Under the pieces are notes generated by a model. The model was not told the origin of the DNA and ran no database searches. It saw only the letters and a program-made list of their open reading frames with translations. From Amphiura filiformis (Eukaryota; Echinodermata; Ophiuroidea; Amphilepidida; Amphiuridae): a stretch of DNA of 64,000 bases. The translations under genes were made by a program, and so were the position numbers. This document shows positions 1 through 26,459 of this stretch, piece after piece. Where the stretch lies: the NCBI RefSeq assembly GCF_039555335.1, contig NW_027305510.1:806001-870000 (forward strand), read 5' to 3'. The stretch's first letter is position 1. Each line of letters starts with the position of its first letter.

Positions 1-215
1 CGCTTCAACGGAAAAAGTTGAAGTTTTGAAATATTTTCTCAAAATATCAAAAGCTATCTTAAGAACTACTGAACCAATACTAGGCTTGCTTGTACTCATT
101 TTAATGCATTTTTCATGCTGATTCCAAATATGGTCATAAAAATTTACATTTCTGAAATTTTTGAATTAAAAAAAAAAATTTGAAACATGTCGTCTGCAGT
201 CGACACCCGCATGAA
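1..215. repeat. Dispersed repeat, copy 1
   Basis: This stretch matches 17,370-17,560 closely. Both contain the run AGCTATCTTAAG, an ACTGAAC...ATACTAGGCTT segment, a TGTACTCATTTTAATGCATT segment, and an ending with GTCGTCTG.AGTC.ACACCC. The copies are in the same orientation and flank the receptor kinase gene. No coding content is recognisable. It is probably a non-autonomous transposon or SINE-like family of the host. Confidence 0.6.
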
Positions 216-3200
216 GAGAATTAAGAATGAGAACAAATGTGTTATTTTTAGCCGCTATCGTGCATAGGTCTACTTTCGTCTCTTCTTGTACCACCCCTTC
301 CATTTCTAGTACCGCCCGGGGAGGGTCTTGCCCCAAAGCGCCCCCTAAAATATACTCGCATGATACCATTTTGGTGATTCCCGAAATCCTTTGCCAATTT
401 GACCGAGAATACGTCATCGTTGATGCGGACGCACATCGTCACTATGACGTAATATTGGTTAAATTTACAACATTTTCGGGATAGGTTAAACAGAAAAGTG
501 TATTTCTGCCTTGTGTCTTGCATCATTTCTCGCACCGTCTGCTTTTGCACTCTTTATTTTCTCGTCCTCAATTGATCTGGAAAAGCCATAACCGATAGGA
601 ATAGAATTACAGATAAACGTTACTTTATACGAGCGTAATGATTAAAATGACCAATTACCTGATACTTTTGTTTTGTTTGTGTGTGTGTTTGTTTTAGGTT
701 CATCAGCGTCGTCATCGTCATCTTCATCGTCATAATCATCGGCCACCACCACCCAGGCCTGACTACTATGTTGATACCAGTAAAATCTTCATTCCATAGC
801 AAACAAAGTCATACGGTTTAAGTTATTAGAATTATTAGAATGCATACGGTATATTAAGTTATTTTTTAACCAGAGGGTATAGAATGATAAAGGGCACATA
901 AAATAAAAATTCGTTTCACGCCCCCACCTTTTTGGAAAAGTAAGGAGGGAGGGAGGTGGTTTTGGTTTTGATTTTTGCTATAGTTGATCAAATAGGACCT
1001 ACAGCATACAGTTTGCACATAGAACTGACATTGCTAGCAGTTTTCAGCATCTGCCAGGAACACGACAAGGCTCTTTCAGGGGTTACACCCGTTAGAGTTC
1101 CACAAAAAACACTTGCAAGTGATTAATGCTGACCAATAAACTTTTTTATTAGAATTAACGTTTTACAGTTTTATGTATTAAAAACTTGAAAATAATTTGA
1201 AAATTAAAAACTTGAAAATAATTTGAAAATTCAAAAGAAGAAGAAGAAAAAGATGGACTGATGCCAGAAAATGAGGAAGGAGGTGGACGCGAAACGATTT
1301 AAAAAAAATGTGCTATAGTTATAGTTAAATCCGATATCCATGGACCCCTTATGGAAGGCAAGTCCTTACTCTTTTAACTTTGCACAGGGAGTGTGAATGT
1401 CAAATAGGGCTACCTGTATAGGTTATTCCATTTGAGATCTACACTCCCTGTGTGGGAGATTATAATGTCTTATTGGATTTCAACTGGATTAGCTGAATGT
1501 GAAGCTCAATGATTGCGTTAATGTTAAAGAAACACATAGGCTTGGGAACCGGGGGCTGGGGCCTGGGGGTCTCAGGTATAATGATCATGACCATGTCATT
1601 CACTGTATTTATATGATCACCTAAATTGAAATTATTCGTGTATTCAGTCAGCACTTTGTAATGTAATCATATGTTATATATATTCTAGTGTATTATACAT
1701 GTACAAAATGCAACGATATCTTTATTTTATTTTTTTATTATAGACCCCAACTCGTCTATTTTTGACAAACTTAAAACCAAATTTATCGAAGTAAAATGCC
1801 GCTAATTTAGAGTTTAACAATAATTTCCTGATTTAAAACTAATGTGTAGGTGTATAAAATGTACATTATTTTATATAAATATCAAAGCAAGGGCATTGCG
1901 ACTTAAGTTGCATGGAATTTCGCTAGGTTTAAATACGCATATTACTAAGAGAGTATGTTATAACATTGTATAATGGTGAAAGAGGGGTAAAATCATATAA
2001 TTGCAAAATATGTAAATCAATTATGAAACAATTATTGCTGAAATGAGTATTAAAACTAGAAGCCGACAAATCTTTGACAGTTGTAGTGATTCTTTTTCCT
2101 AATTTGTGATGTGGAATCAGAATAAAGGACATTCCGCTCTCTATCCCATTCAATTTCTGTATTTACATAACTGGTAGCAAATCGACGACAATAACAAGTT
2201 TAATAATACTACAATGACAGGTTACTTCGGGTGGTAATATAACTTAGGGAACTTCCCTTTTGGTATATTCGTATCATGTGCATTAATTTCCGTCAAATTT
2301 TGATTTTGTTATTCTTATTCCATACTCATGATAATGCTGAAATAATATTAGTAATATCACAGAATTTCACAAACTCCTTCCAAGAATGGAGTGTCCATAT
2401 TACAAACAACACCCAAAATACAATTTTAATTTTTTCCTTTTCTTGTTTACAAAAAATTAAATCACAAAATGTGTTTTATTGATTTTTCCTAAATGGGTGT
2501 TTTTACACCAAATCTGTGTTCATAGTTAGATTCCGTGACTAATTTCCTTTCCAAACATATACTTTTACATATTATATACATTTTGTGTTTGCCCAGTCTT
2601 AAGTAAAGTTGTTCATGTTCAATGTTATGACTGGTGACCCATATCACATGTCACCTCTCAAGTTTACTCATTGTACAGTAAATCGTGTTATATATATAAC
2701 TGCTCATTTGTCATAATTGCAATCATTGGGGCGGACAAACGAAAATAATTATCCGTGGCAGCTTTTTTTTGACTTAGTGATATTGTCTGCCTTGAAAAAA
2801 AGCAAGTTGACCAGTGTGTTCCTTACCCTACTAGATTCAACTGTTTAAAACATATTCACAGTATTTTCTCCCTTTTTCTAATTTCGTAATTTCAAGATTC
2901 TACAGTGATCAAAGACAGTTATAGAATCATATATTTTCAGTTCATCTGACAAGCTAATAGACCCTGTCCCCCTCCCGGTGCAGGACTTCCAAAAATAATG
3001 TAGACTTTTGAAATAAAAAGTGCGCATGTGCAGCTTTGTTTTTGTAAAAACTAGACTATCCCCACCCTTAAAGTCGGGCCCCTTTTCAGACTTTTTTTAT
3101 CACCAATATCACCAAAAGTGGACTTTTTGTCAATTTTCATTTTCTACCATTTTTGATTGGGGGAGGGGTTAGCAAAGAGTGGACATTTTGGACCTAATGA

Positions 3201-3336
3201 GCAATTTGCATTTTTATGACAAAAATTTAATCTTTTAATACTTGTTGTTTTGCGGACTTCGTAATGGCTGCCCTGTGCAAAATACACAAGGAAGTAGGTG
3301 TGCTTAATGAGCCGTGGGTAACAGGTGACATCAATA
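216..3336. other. Intergenic, no gene recognised
   Basis: Only short open frames without conserved features occur here. The run at 230-280 resembles one arm of the inverted repeat at 9537-9721. A 27-base tandem duplication built on TTAAAAACTTGAAAATAATT sits near 1,180-1,230. A stretch near 1,385-1,500 (ACACTCCCTGTGTGG) resembles the repeat at 16,762-16,955. The DNA is AT-rich and CpG-poor. Confidence 0.6.
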
Positions 3337-18778
<15,442 letters not shown>

Positions 18779-19546
18779 TATATTGAGGCTGAAACGCAGA
18801 AACAGACAACGAAGGAACCAGAACACTGACAGTTTGATTAAACAAACCCCAAATGTTCATAATACTTACTTTAAAAACTGCATGTGTTGTTGTAATGAAG
18901 TTCCCCCATAGTAGAATGCCGGTGATTGGGGGATACCGATGATAACCTGAAAGTGGACCTTCACTACCAAATGTCCACGTACCCATTGCTGTACCAAATG
19001 TGATGCATGATGCAGTCATGTCTACAGTAGAATTCACCACGACCTTTGCAGGACTTAAACCCATTAAAAGCTATTAAACCAAGATAACACTCATTGAAAA
19101 CAGCTCAACTATGTTAAATCAAATCTTCTCTGGTTAAATCCACACTACACATGTTTCTATTAGAGGTCACGCGTCAATGGTGAGAGCACTGTGTATTGTG
19201 TATAGGAAAACGGACAGTAACTGCAGTATGGTGATCAAGTAAAATCAGTCGGAAGTTGGATATGTTGAATTTCAGATATAGCCAACTAAAGATAATAATT
19301 CCTTTTGCATATTGTTTTGGAAATATTTTACCTATTCATATTTTTTGAACTAAATGTTCAATTTCAATAGGGTTTTCTGCAAAATGTAAGTTTGCAAATG
19401 CTTCATACAATCATGTAAGAAATGAAAATTGAACAACTCCGACTTCAGACTGATTTTGTTTTGATCACACCACAAATATCTCACACGGTTCTTAAAATAT
19501 TATACTGCTCACAAAAATTATACTACACACAAAAATATCCGTTCAC
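18779..19546. other. Receptor gene 3' flank, no further gene
   Basis: Sequence after the stop codon at 18,776-18,778 should include the 3' untranslated region. No clear AATAAA is close to the stop. An open frame on the minus strand at 18,705-19,064 has no recognisable features and overlaps the last exon, so it was not taken as a gene. Confidence 0.5.
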
Positions 19547-19907
19547 TTAAGGGGGTACTACACTCCTGCCCAATTTTTTTGCCTATTTATGCATTTTTCT
19601 CAAAAATTATAGCGCATTGGTGACAAGTAAGATATGTATATTATAGGGGCAAGGACTACAACTACTGCGCTGGAAACTTTATTTTAGCACAGACAACAGT
19701 TGTGGAGTTACAGTCAAAAATGAGGGAAACCAATATTTGATCAATAAATCAATAACTACTTGTCTTGAGTTACTGAATTTTCAGTGCAGTAATGCTAGTC
19801 CTTGCCCCTATATTATCCATATCTTACTTGTCACCAATGCGCTATAATTTTTGAGAAAAAATGCAAAAATAGGCACAAAATTGGTCAGGGGTGTAGTACC
19901 CCCTTAA
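19547..19907. mobile_element. TTAA-flanked foldback MITE, copy 1
   Basis: Bounded by TTAA at both ends, with GGGGGTACTACAC at the left and GTGTAGTACCCCC at the right. The inverted arms run over about 110 bases and include TAGGGGCAAGGACTA and its reverse complement near the middle. TTAA targets are typical of piggyBac-type elements; this copy has no transposase. Confidence 0.8.
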
Positions 19908-19944
19908 AACAAAAGCAATACAAAAGCAATATCGTAAAGACACT

Positions 19945-20174
19945 AAAGTTGTTTTCTTTAAACTTCCGTGGTCCGGGTTCGCGCTGGTGAATTGCGATCG
20001 CGTAGAAGTGACAAGGTCGCCTACTACGCGCCGCGCCGAAGACCAATGGGTCAGCCGGCTTGTTGTCAAGTGCATTGATCAGCCAATCAGCGTGATTGTT
20101 TATTGCTTTTGTGTTTACGCTCGTGTACGCGATAGGCACAGGCACGACCACGGAAGTTTAAAGAAAACAACTTT
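19945..20174. mobile_element. Inverted-repeat MITE
   Basis: Perfect 27-base inverted ends: AAAGTTGTTTTCTTTAAACT... at the left and its reverse complement ending AAAGAAAACAACTTT at the right. The interior is unusually CG-rich for this part of the window (GCGATCGCG, CTACGCGCCGCGCCG) and carries no protein. Confidence 0.75.
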
Positions 20175-20334
20175 AAACCTTAAGTACAAAATAATGTAAT
20201 CAATATAATGGATAATTTTGTCGTGCGTATTTGACACCTCACTAGACACGAAGCGACTTTATACCCTCAAGTTATACCAATTGGAATGGACAAAGAAAGC
20301 ATTTCAAAAGAGAAATATTTGGGATATTTCGTCC

Positions 20335-20662
20335 TTAAGCTGGTACTACACCCCTTGATAAATTTGTGACTATTTTTGCATTTTTCTCAAAAAATAATAA
20401 CACACTGGTAACAAAAGTTATGTATATTACAGGGGCAAGGAATCCAGTTACTACACTGGAATTTTAGTGACTCAAGACAAGCGGTACTTTATTTATTATA
20501 AGAAAAGAGGTACCGCTAGAATGTACCCCATTTCTTGACATATATAATGAACCACTTGTCTTGAATCAGAAGTTATTGGATTCTTTGCCCCTATAATATA
20601 CATAACTTTTGTTACCAGTGTGTAGTTATTTTTGAGAAAATTTAAGTGTAGTACCACCTTAA
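20335..20662. mobile_element. TTAA-flanked foldback MITE, copy 2
   Basis: A second member of the family at 19,547-19,907: TTAA flanks, GGTACTACACC / GTAGTACCACC ends, and an inner GGGGCAAGGAATCC mirrored by GGATTCTTTGCCCC. It is the last clear host-type repeat before the virus-like region. Confidence 0.8.
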
Positions 20663-21342
20663 TGACGATTCCACTCTCTTTTGTAACGGGCTCATTGCAG
20701 CGTTACAGACCAACACTGCCTAGTTATGCGGTTTCAAGAGAAATCGTTGTCACTTTTGATATGCTCTCTTTTTTCATACTAATTTGCATAAGCATGATAA
20801 GCTAAGTTGCAGCGTGCTGAATGACGTATCCAAATAGGCAGAACAAGAATCCACATTTATATTAACTACTTCATTTGGTAATTTACTTTAAATGTCTTTA
20901 AGATATTGCTCAAGCTATTGTTTTAAGTTTACGGACACCTTTTGTGCGCATTATACAAACGAGTATTTTATTCAGCATATAAACGTTTAACATTTGATGT
21001 AGGTTTAAACAAAAGAAATGCTTTAGTATACCCAGAGTCCTAAGTATAAGGCATAACAAACACAGACTGTCTGTTTTGTGTTTATTAAGCGAGAATTGCA
21101 ATACTTTTATAACATTTATCTTAACTCATGTTATCGTGCAGAAATCCAAGTAAAAAGTGAATAATCATATTTCTCTAGAGTTAATGGTATGGCTAGTTGT
21201 ATTATAATATGTACATGTTAGTAGATTCATATTATTTATTAATACTTTTCAACCATAATTGTGTGTTCTGCTTGGTTTCGTTTTACTTAGTGCCCATTAT
21301 CATGATTATGTTCGTGCTCTGAAATTACTGGTCACATTATTG
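20663..21342. other. AT-rich transition zone, no gene seen
   Basis: The base composition is still host-like and no frame is convincing. The left edge of the virus-like element should lie here or slightly to the right, but I found no terminal repeat or target-site duplication that marks it. Confidence 0.5.
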
Positions 21343-21705
21343 CTATATACCAGCTGGGACATACTTTATAAATTGGTCATGAAAAGATTTTTCTATCATC
21401 TTGTTTGCATCGTCGAGCTGTTTTTGGAATGCTAGGCTTTGATGGTCTCCATCAGCTGACGTGCATTTTACTACGTCCGTCGCATCTGCGTCATGTCCGA
21501 GCTCTTTCTTCAGGGCGACTTTTGCCAATAACAAATTGGCCACGTCTCGTCGTAGGTCTTGTATTATGTCATTCTGAATAGAGGTTATGTTTGTTAAGTG
21601 GCGATTGGTTTCTTCCAATTGACGATTGGTCGCGAGAGTCTGGTTGATGATTTCGTCTTTGGCCTGGACGATGCATTTGTATTCGCCTTGGATGTTTTCG
21701 TACAA
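21343..21705 (-). CDS. Small coiled-coil protein, unknown function
   Basis: The 120-residue product is mainly helical. Residues 15-70 have heptad-type spacing (NRQLEETNRHL, IIQDLRRDVANLLLAKVALKKEL), and a second helix follows near the end. It starts 12 bases after the stop of the 450-residue gene upstream on the same strand, so the two may share a transcript or be related parts. No family was recognised. It is the leftmost gene of the element. Confidence 0.6.
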   Translation of the reverse strand: MYENIQGEYKCIVQAKDEIINQTLATNRQLEETNRHLTNITSIQNDIIQDLRRDVANLLLAKVALKKELGHDADATDVVKCTSADGDHQSLAFQKQLDDANKMIEKSFHDQFIKYVPAGI

Positions 21706-21717
21706 GTGCGTCTTTCT

Positions 21718-23070
21718 TTACAATTCTGCGACGTAAGCCTTGCTGTGGGGATCGATGGACAATAGCGTATCTTCGACAGTTTTTATTTTCTTATCGGTCG
21801 TTCTTGTCGTTCGATCCGAAAGTTTCAAATTCCTAACAATCGACTCCTTCCTAGTTGGCTCTATCGACGATTCGGTGGTGCTGGAAAGCGATCCTGGGAA
21901 GCAGGCATCGACGAATCTGGCGACTCCTCCGGCAAGACTTTCTTCCTCGATTAGCTCGTGTGGACAGTCGTTTTTGACGGTGACTTTCATCTTGGTCACT
22001 TTAGTTGGGGGTGGTATTTTGAGAGACGTACGTATTCTCAACGGCTGCCACGCTTCCGCAACTTTCCACGTACCAAGTTGGAATGACAACGTACGACCGA
22101 AATTCTTGGACGGGAAAGCCACCTTACAGTCCGTCCGACCTAACAAGATCGGCAGTTGGCATTCTTCCTCGAAGAACGTTCTCAGTTGTTCGTCGAGGTC
22201 TTCGACGGTTACGCTGTCTTGCACCGACCCGAAACTGACCGACATCACGTAAGGGAAAAGTTGCACCTTGATATAGTCGTCGGGTCCCTCACCACACAGC
22301 TTCACCGCTTCTTCTTCGTTGATCTCATCCATACCAAATGGAATAGGTACCGCCATCTGAATCTCGTACGTGTAGCTATCTGCCTTGTTCTTTGGAATGG
22401 GTACTTTCGTACGGAGATAATCAGGTACGGTCCTGGTTTTAGATTTCTTGCTCGGTCTTGTCTTCTCTGTTAAGGATATGTCCAAAGGTTTTGGATATTG
22501 GGTCAGGGCTTTCATGTCGCAGACGACGGATGAGAATTTGGCGCTGGGTTGCGACGGTAAGAACAGTTTGTCGACTCTTCCTGTCGACCTGAGGCGTTGA
22601 CACGCTTGTTCGTCGCTTAAACGTTGCATCACGCTGTTTTCCAAATGAGTTTGAAGTAGAGTGCGAGCCTCCTTCGGGTTACACGCCACGGCTTTCAACG
22701 CTCCTTCCTCGCCTTCGACGAACATTAGATGCGGTATTTTGTCGAAAGACCTGCTTGTCTTCCCTTTCAACGAGCTTAAGATTTGTGGCAGGAACAGTAC
22801 GTTGTAACCTTCAACCGTTACTTCTGGCTGCGGTCCGATGAGCTGTTTCGCCAATAAATCTACGTCGACTTCTTCGTCGTGCGGAATCTCATTGCTGAAA
22901 AAATTATTTATGCAATCATCGACAATCGGGCCAAGCATGTTAGCATCTATCATCTGGGCCATATTCTCAAAGTAGTACTCGTCCTGTTCCTCCAGATTAT
23001 TCTCGCTGTTCAGTATGCTGTTGATATCGTACAACTCGGCCATTGTGTTCTGTTCGTTGATACTAGCCAT
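21718..23070 (-). CDS. Unknown 450-residue protein
   Basis: A long, clean open frame with no recognised domain. The first 90 residues are acidic (Asn/Glu/Asp-rich), the middle (about 205-240) holds a basic segment with KKSKTR and a Pro-Lys stretch, and the C-terminal third is Ser/Thr-rich. There is no signal peptide or membrane segment, so it is probably intracellular. A TATA box on the minus strand at 23,116-23,122 lies 46 bases before the start. It shares the upstream gap, with its CRE-type sites, with the divergent gene at 23,406. A nucleic-acid-binding or structural role is possible but not shown. Confidence 0.7.
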   Translation of the reverse strand: MASINEQNTMAELYDINSILNSENNLEEQDEYYFENMAQMIDANMLGPIVDDCINNFFSNEIPHDEEVDVDLLAKQLIGPQPEVTVEGYNVLFLPQILSSLKGKTSRSFDKIPHLMFVEGEEGALKAVACNPKEARTLLQTHLENSVMQRLSDEQACQRLRSTGRVDKLFLPSQPSAKFSSVVCDMKALTQYPKPLDISLTEKTRPSKKSKTRTVPDYLRTKVPIPKNKADSYTYEIQMAVPIPFGMDEINEEEAVKLCGEGPDDYIKVQLFPYVMSVSFGSVQDSVTVEDLDEQLRTFFEEECQLPILLGRTDCKVAFPSKNFGRTLSFQLGTWKVAEAWQPLRIRTSLKIPPPTKVTKMKVTVKNDCPHELIEEESLAGGVARFVDACFPGSLSSTTESSIEPTRKESIVRNLKLSDRTTRTTDKKIKTVEDTLLSIDPHSKAYVAEL

Positions 23071-23115
23071 CTCGACGGTCGATGCAAAATGAAATGACGA
23101 ACACCGATGTGCCGC

Positions 23116-23339
23116 ATTTATACTAACGAGCGTCGATGCGAATGGCTGTTTGAACGTGACGTCGTCGAAAGAAGTTATCGTAACGTCACATAATGAACAT
23201 TACTCGACGACAATCGATCAGATCGCAACGCCACGTTGAACTCGTTCATTGTATGTGTGACGTCACGTTTATCTCGATATCGTGACGTCACGTTATCTCG
23301 ATGTTGTGACGTCACGTTGCTCACTTTTTACCTATAAAT
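23116..23339. promoter_or_regulatory. Bidirectional promoter with phased CRE-type sites
   Basis: TGACGTCA occurs at 23,258, 23,283 and 23,307, about 24-25 bases apart within a short tandem unit (ATCTCGAT.T.GTGACGTCAC). Related sites TGACGTCG (23,157) and TAACGTCA (23,181) lie to the left. TATA boxes face outward at both ends: 23,116-23,122 on the minus strand and 23,333-23,339 on the plus strand. TGACGTCA is the known CREB/ATF palindrome. Confidence 0.75.
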
Positions 23340-23405
23340 GGCGAGCTTAGTGTTACAGTCTGACATTATCGTGTCCGTAATCGTACACTCAACATACTCG
23401 CAAGA

Positions 23406-24281
23406 ATGGAAGATTTGCCGCATACTCCTTCACAGTTCGAGATGGAGGAACAACGAGCGAAACAGCTCCTGAATTCCTTAATGGACGACTATCTTCTCAA
23501 GGACAAAGCGATCAGCGAACGCATGATACAAGTTATGCAGGAGTCTGCGAAGGAATTCACAAGACATCACGACGTTCTTCGGGTCATACACGAGAAAGGG
23601 CTAGAGGACATCGCGTCCATTTTTGAGGTAGGCATACGTGTTTAACATTTAGGATAAGGACTATATGAAAAACAACGTCACGAAAACGTCGTCATTTTAC
23701 GTGTAATTTTGACTAAACACTAATCGAATAAACATATTGAATTGCAGGAACGGAGACAAGGAAAGACAGAGAGTGGCGGAGCTTCGGCAGAGCAGTACGG
23801 TGGCAGACAGAGAAGATATCCTAAGCAGTTGTACGTCGTGGTACTGACGTGTTTGCGTAAAGATCACCGCAGGGACCAGGTGGAAACCGATTTCAAGAAA
23901 CTGATGTCTTTGTTCGATAACAACAGTTACGGCATCTTGATGGTGGGAGCGACGATGTTTTACGGGTGCGTCGGATACGTCGACGAACCTCTGGCCTTAC
24001 CGCTGGACGTCGTATTTCAAATGGGAAACCCCGTGGTTTGGTGTATGCACGATTTTGTCGACGAATTGAAGAGCTGCAGACGGAGATATCACAACACCCT
24101 CTATCATGTCGACCGCGATATACTAGATATTATGGTCTACAAGAACCCAAGAACAAAAATGAGCAACAGATCCTGTAACAATTTCTGCTTGAAGAACATC
24201 GTCACAGAAGAAGAAATAGAACGCAGCCGGCTCAACGACGAAATCCAACAATACTGCAAAGACGACCAGATGGAAGATTGA
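23406..24281 (+). CDS. Unknown protein, probably with one short intron
   Basis: The first open segment (from 23,406) encodes a helical N-terminal part with MEEQRAKQLL and many charged residues. The second (to 24,281) encodes a compact region with VVVLTCLRKDH, LDVVFQMGNP and a charged tail. About 120 bases between them have GT...AG borders and a pyrimidine-poor acceptor, in the same phase, so a short intron is likely. The TATA box at 23,333-23,339 lies 67 bases before the start, and an AATAAA follows near 24,409. No domain was recognised. It is divergent from the 450-residue gene across the CRE-type cluster. Confidence 0.6.
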
Positions 24282-24683
24282 ACGTGTCGACGGTCAGCGA
24301 AGTGAATTGTATAATATTTGTCAAATAATGATGATGAGAACTGTTACGTTACGGAGACACAAATCGATTGCCAAAGAAACTTTAGAATTGAATTAATTTA
24401 AATTGAAAATAAAACTAATATCTTTGAATGAAGTAACTGACTACGATGTTCGATGTTGATTTATTTGAGGGTCTGTTAACGCTAGCTAGAATTTAAACGT
24501 GAGTAAATCGAGCGTCGTTTTTGTTTTACATTCAAAATGGTTTATGTTTCACTAGTCCCCAAGTTGAAACAAGATGGTAATCATTTTGAACAGATGCTTG
24601 ATGTTAGTTAGAAATCGTGGTTGATAAAAAGGGTTCAAAAGCAAAACAAAGTAAGAGATCAGAGAGCCTGAATTCGAGTCTCG
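24282..24683. other. Gap without a recognised gene
   Basis: AT-rich spacer between two plus-strand genes. It contains a likely polyadenylation signal (AATAAA near 24,409) for the upstream gene. No conserved frame or repeat was seen. Confidence 0.5.
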
Positions 24684-24884
24684 ATGGAGGACGGCAGCAT
24701 TGTATCGGCTGAAATGGAATTAGGAATACTGAGGAACGACATTAACCTCTTGAAAGAGAGGCAAGCCCACTTTGAAGCCCTTCTCGCGTCTATCGATCGA
24801 CGGTTACGATTGATTGCTGAAGATCTACTCGATATCGAAAGATTAACAGTTCAATTGCAGAGTGTTCTACATATGGAAACGTAA
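24684..24884 (+). CDS. Small coiled-coil protein
   Basis: A 66-residue frame that is almost entirely one amphipathic helix with leucines at heptad positions (ELGILRNDINLLKERQ, IDRRLRLIAEDLLDIERL). No signal peptide. It is convergent with the coiled-coil gene at 24,954-25,871. Its size makes it uncertain, but the clean heptad pattern and its place in a gap argue for a real gene. Confidence 0.5.
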   Translation: MEDGSIVSAEMELGILRNDINLLKERQAHFEALLASIDRRLRLIAEDLLDIERLTVQLQSVLHMET

Positions 24885-24953
24885 AACAGCATTTATTAAT
24901 TTTGATGAGAACTTTATTAAACTAAAATAATCATCTAAACAGACACTCGTTCT

Positions 24954-25871
24954 TTAACTTGACCCCCGGGATCTAACAGATTGAATCACTGCCTTCATCG
25001 CCTTAACTTGCGACTTCAATCGTGAAATTTCATCATCTTCATTTAAAAACTCCTGCAGGCAACTGGAGTCGTAAAAGACATTTTCTACTTCTTTTGATTT
25101 GTCTTCCAGGTTTTGTTCCAGGACCCTAATTTTAGATTTCTGTTCAAGAAAATCTGTCCTGAGTTTGATTACCAAAGCTTCTCTTTGGGCGTTTTGGTTT
25201 TGCCATCTAGAGTTGTACTCAATTATCCTTTTCACTTGATCTAAAAGTCTTGAATTGTCTCTTTCCAGTGTTAAATTTTGTCTTTCCAGGATTCGAACTT
25301 TTTCTTCCGGCTTCAAATTATTTGACAAACGTGCTTTCTGTCGAACGACTTCCGTTAGATTCGCTTCTTGACTTGTTGCCTCGTCGTTGGATGTCATTGT
25401 GACAGAAGATAGTCGTTCTAATAAATCTTCAATCTCAATGGTTAGTGTCTCGCATGTAGCTTCTGTAGTTTCTTTATTTTTATTGAGTTGTTTCACTTTT
25501 TCAGTAAGTCTTGCAATTGTTTGATCCTTATCGTTATCTGAAGCTTTCATGCATTCATTTAGTTCAAATATTTCTTTGTTTTGTGCCCTACGCTGTTCGG
25601 TAATTTTCTGAATAATCCTTTCTAATTTGAATATCCTGTCTAACTGATTTTTTTTTGGTTCCGCGAAAGCCTCTTTCACCTCGGTTTCCAGTGCCAGTCT
25701 TAGTCTTAAGTTCTTTGATACCAACCTATACAAATACTCTTTATCGAGACCCGGCATATCATGTAATCGACTTTGAAGGTTTTCCACGGCCATATCTCTT
25801 TTCAGGCTTGCCGTCATATGCGAGAAGTTGATAACGTCGATGCATCTTGAGCTGTCACCGTCGTCACTCAT
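24954..25871 (-). CDS. Coiled-coil protein, paralogue of the gene at 48,016-49,049
   Basis: The 305-residue product is a long coiled coil from about residue 70 to the end. Its stretch LERDNSRLLDQVKRI..N..WQNQNAQRE (about 215-250) matches the paralogue's LERENTRLVDQLKEV..N.HWQRYDAQRE. No other domain. It may be structural or a scaffold for viral or cellular complexes; function unknown. A TATATATA run lies a few bases upstream of the start at 25,871. The frame is intact. Confidence 0.7.
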   Translation of the reverse strand: MSDDGDSSRCIDVINFSHMTASLKRDMAVENLQSRLHDMPGLDKEYLYRLVSKNLRLRLALETEVKEAFAEPKKNQLDRIFKLERIIQKITEQRRAQNKEIFELNECMKASDNDKDQTIARLTEKVKQLNKNKETTEATCETLTIEIEDLLERLSSVTMTSNDEATSQEANLTEVVRQKARLSNNLKPEEKVRILERQNLTLERDNSRLLDQVKRIIEYNSRWQNQNAQREALVIKLRTDFLEQKSKIRVLEQNLEDKSKEVENVFYDSSCLQEFLNEDDEISRLKSQVKAMKAVIQSVRSRGSS

Positions 25872-25952
25872 CGTTGCTCAATTATATATATGCAAGCAAC
25901 GATTAAATCGGTCACTATTTATCCTTTCATCGTACATTTATACGGAGGCTAA

Positions 25953-26389
25953 ATGCCTTTGCCCACGATGTGTACTATAACCCCGTGCGAGTTCGTTAAA
26001 CGGATGACAGATTTCGTCCTTCTGGATTGTCAGCCTTTTTGGTCATATAACAAAAGGCATATACTGAATGCTATCCACGTTAATTGCACAAGCGTTATTG
26101 TCCGTCGACGTATGATGTCTGGACAATTATCCTTGGCTCATTTGATACACGACGAAAAGGTAAAGCGTCGATGACCCGTCAAGAAAAACGCTTTGTCATT
26201 TACGATGAGCATGGGCTGGATGTCCAGGGTCTTCCCGAAGATCATCCTACAGTTTTGGTGTTCAAATCTGTGCATCCTGAAGGCTCGGACACGGAGGCAT
26301 GGATCTTGAGAGGCGGAATCGGGGAATTTGAAAAACTTTTCCCCGATCTATGCACGAATGGCCCAACTTGTTGTTACAATAAGCGTTAA
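25953..26389 (+). pseudogene. MAP-kinase phosphatase N-terminal (rhodanese/docking) module
   Basis: The region resembles the N-terminal rhodanese-like domain of animal MAP-kinase phosphatases: a LLDCQPFWSYNKRHILNA start, a VIVRRRM arginine-rich motif in the position of the kinase-docking site, and a later WILRGGIGEFEKLFPDLC strand-helix. In cellular enzymes this module binds ERK, p38 or JNK and a separate catalytic domain follows; no catalytic domain follows here. A role in binding or sequestering host MAP kinases is an inference. The locus looks broken about once. Confidence 0.7.
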
Positions 26390-26459
26390 GAAAAGTTAAT
26401 AAACAAATAAAATTTAAAATAAATACACCCTGTTCCTCTTAGTATTTGATTCTCCTCGA

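Noticed and set aside
21740-22473. Plus-strand open frames of 105-170 residues
   Set aside because: They are antisense shadows of the clean 450-residue gene, which has a matching promoter.
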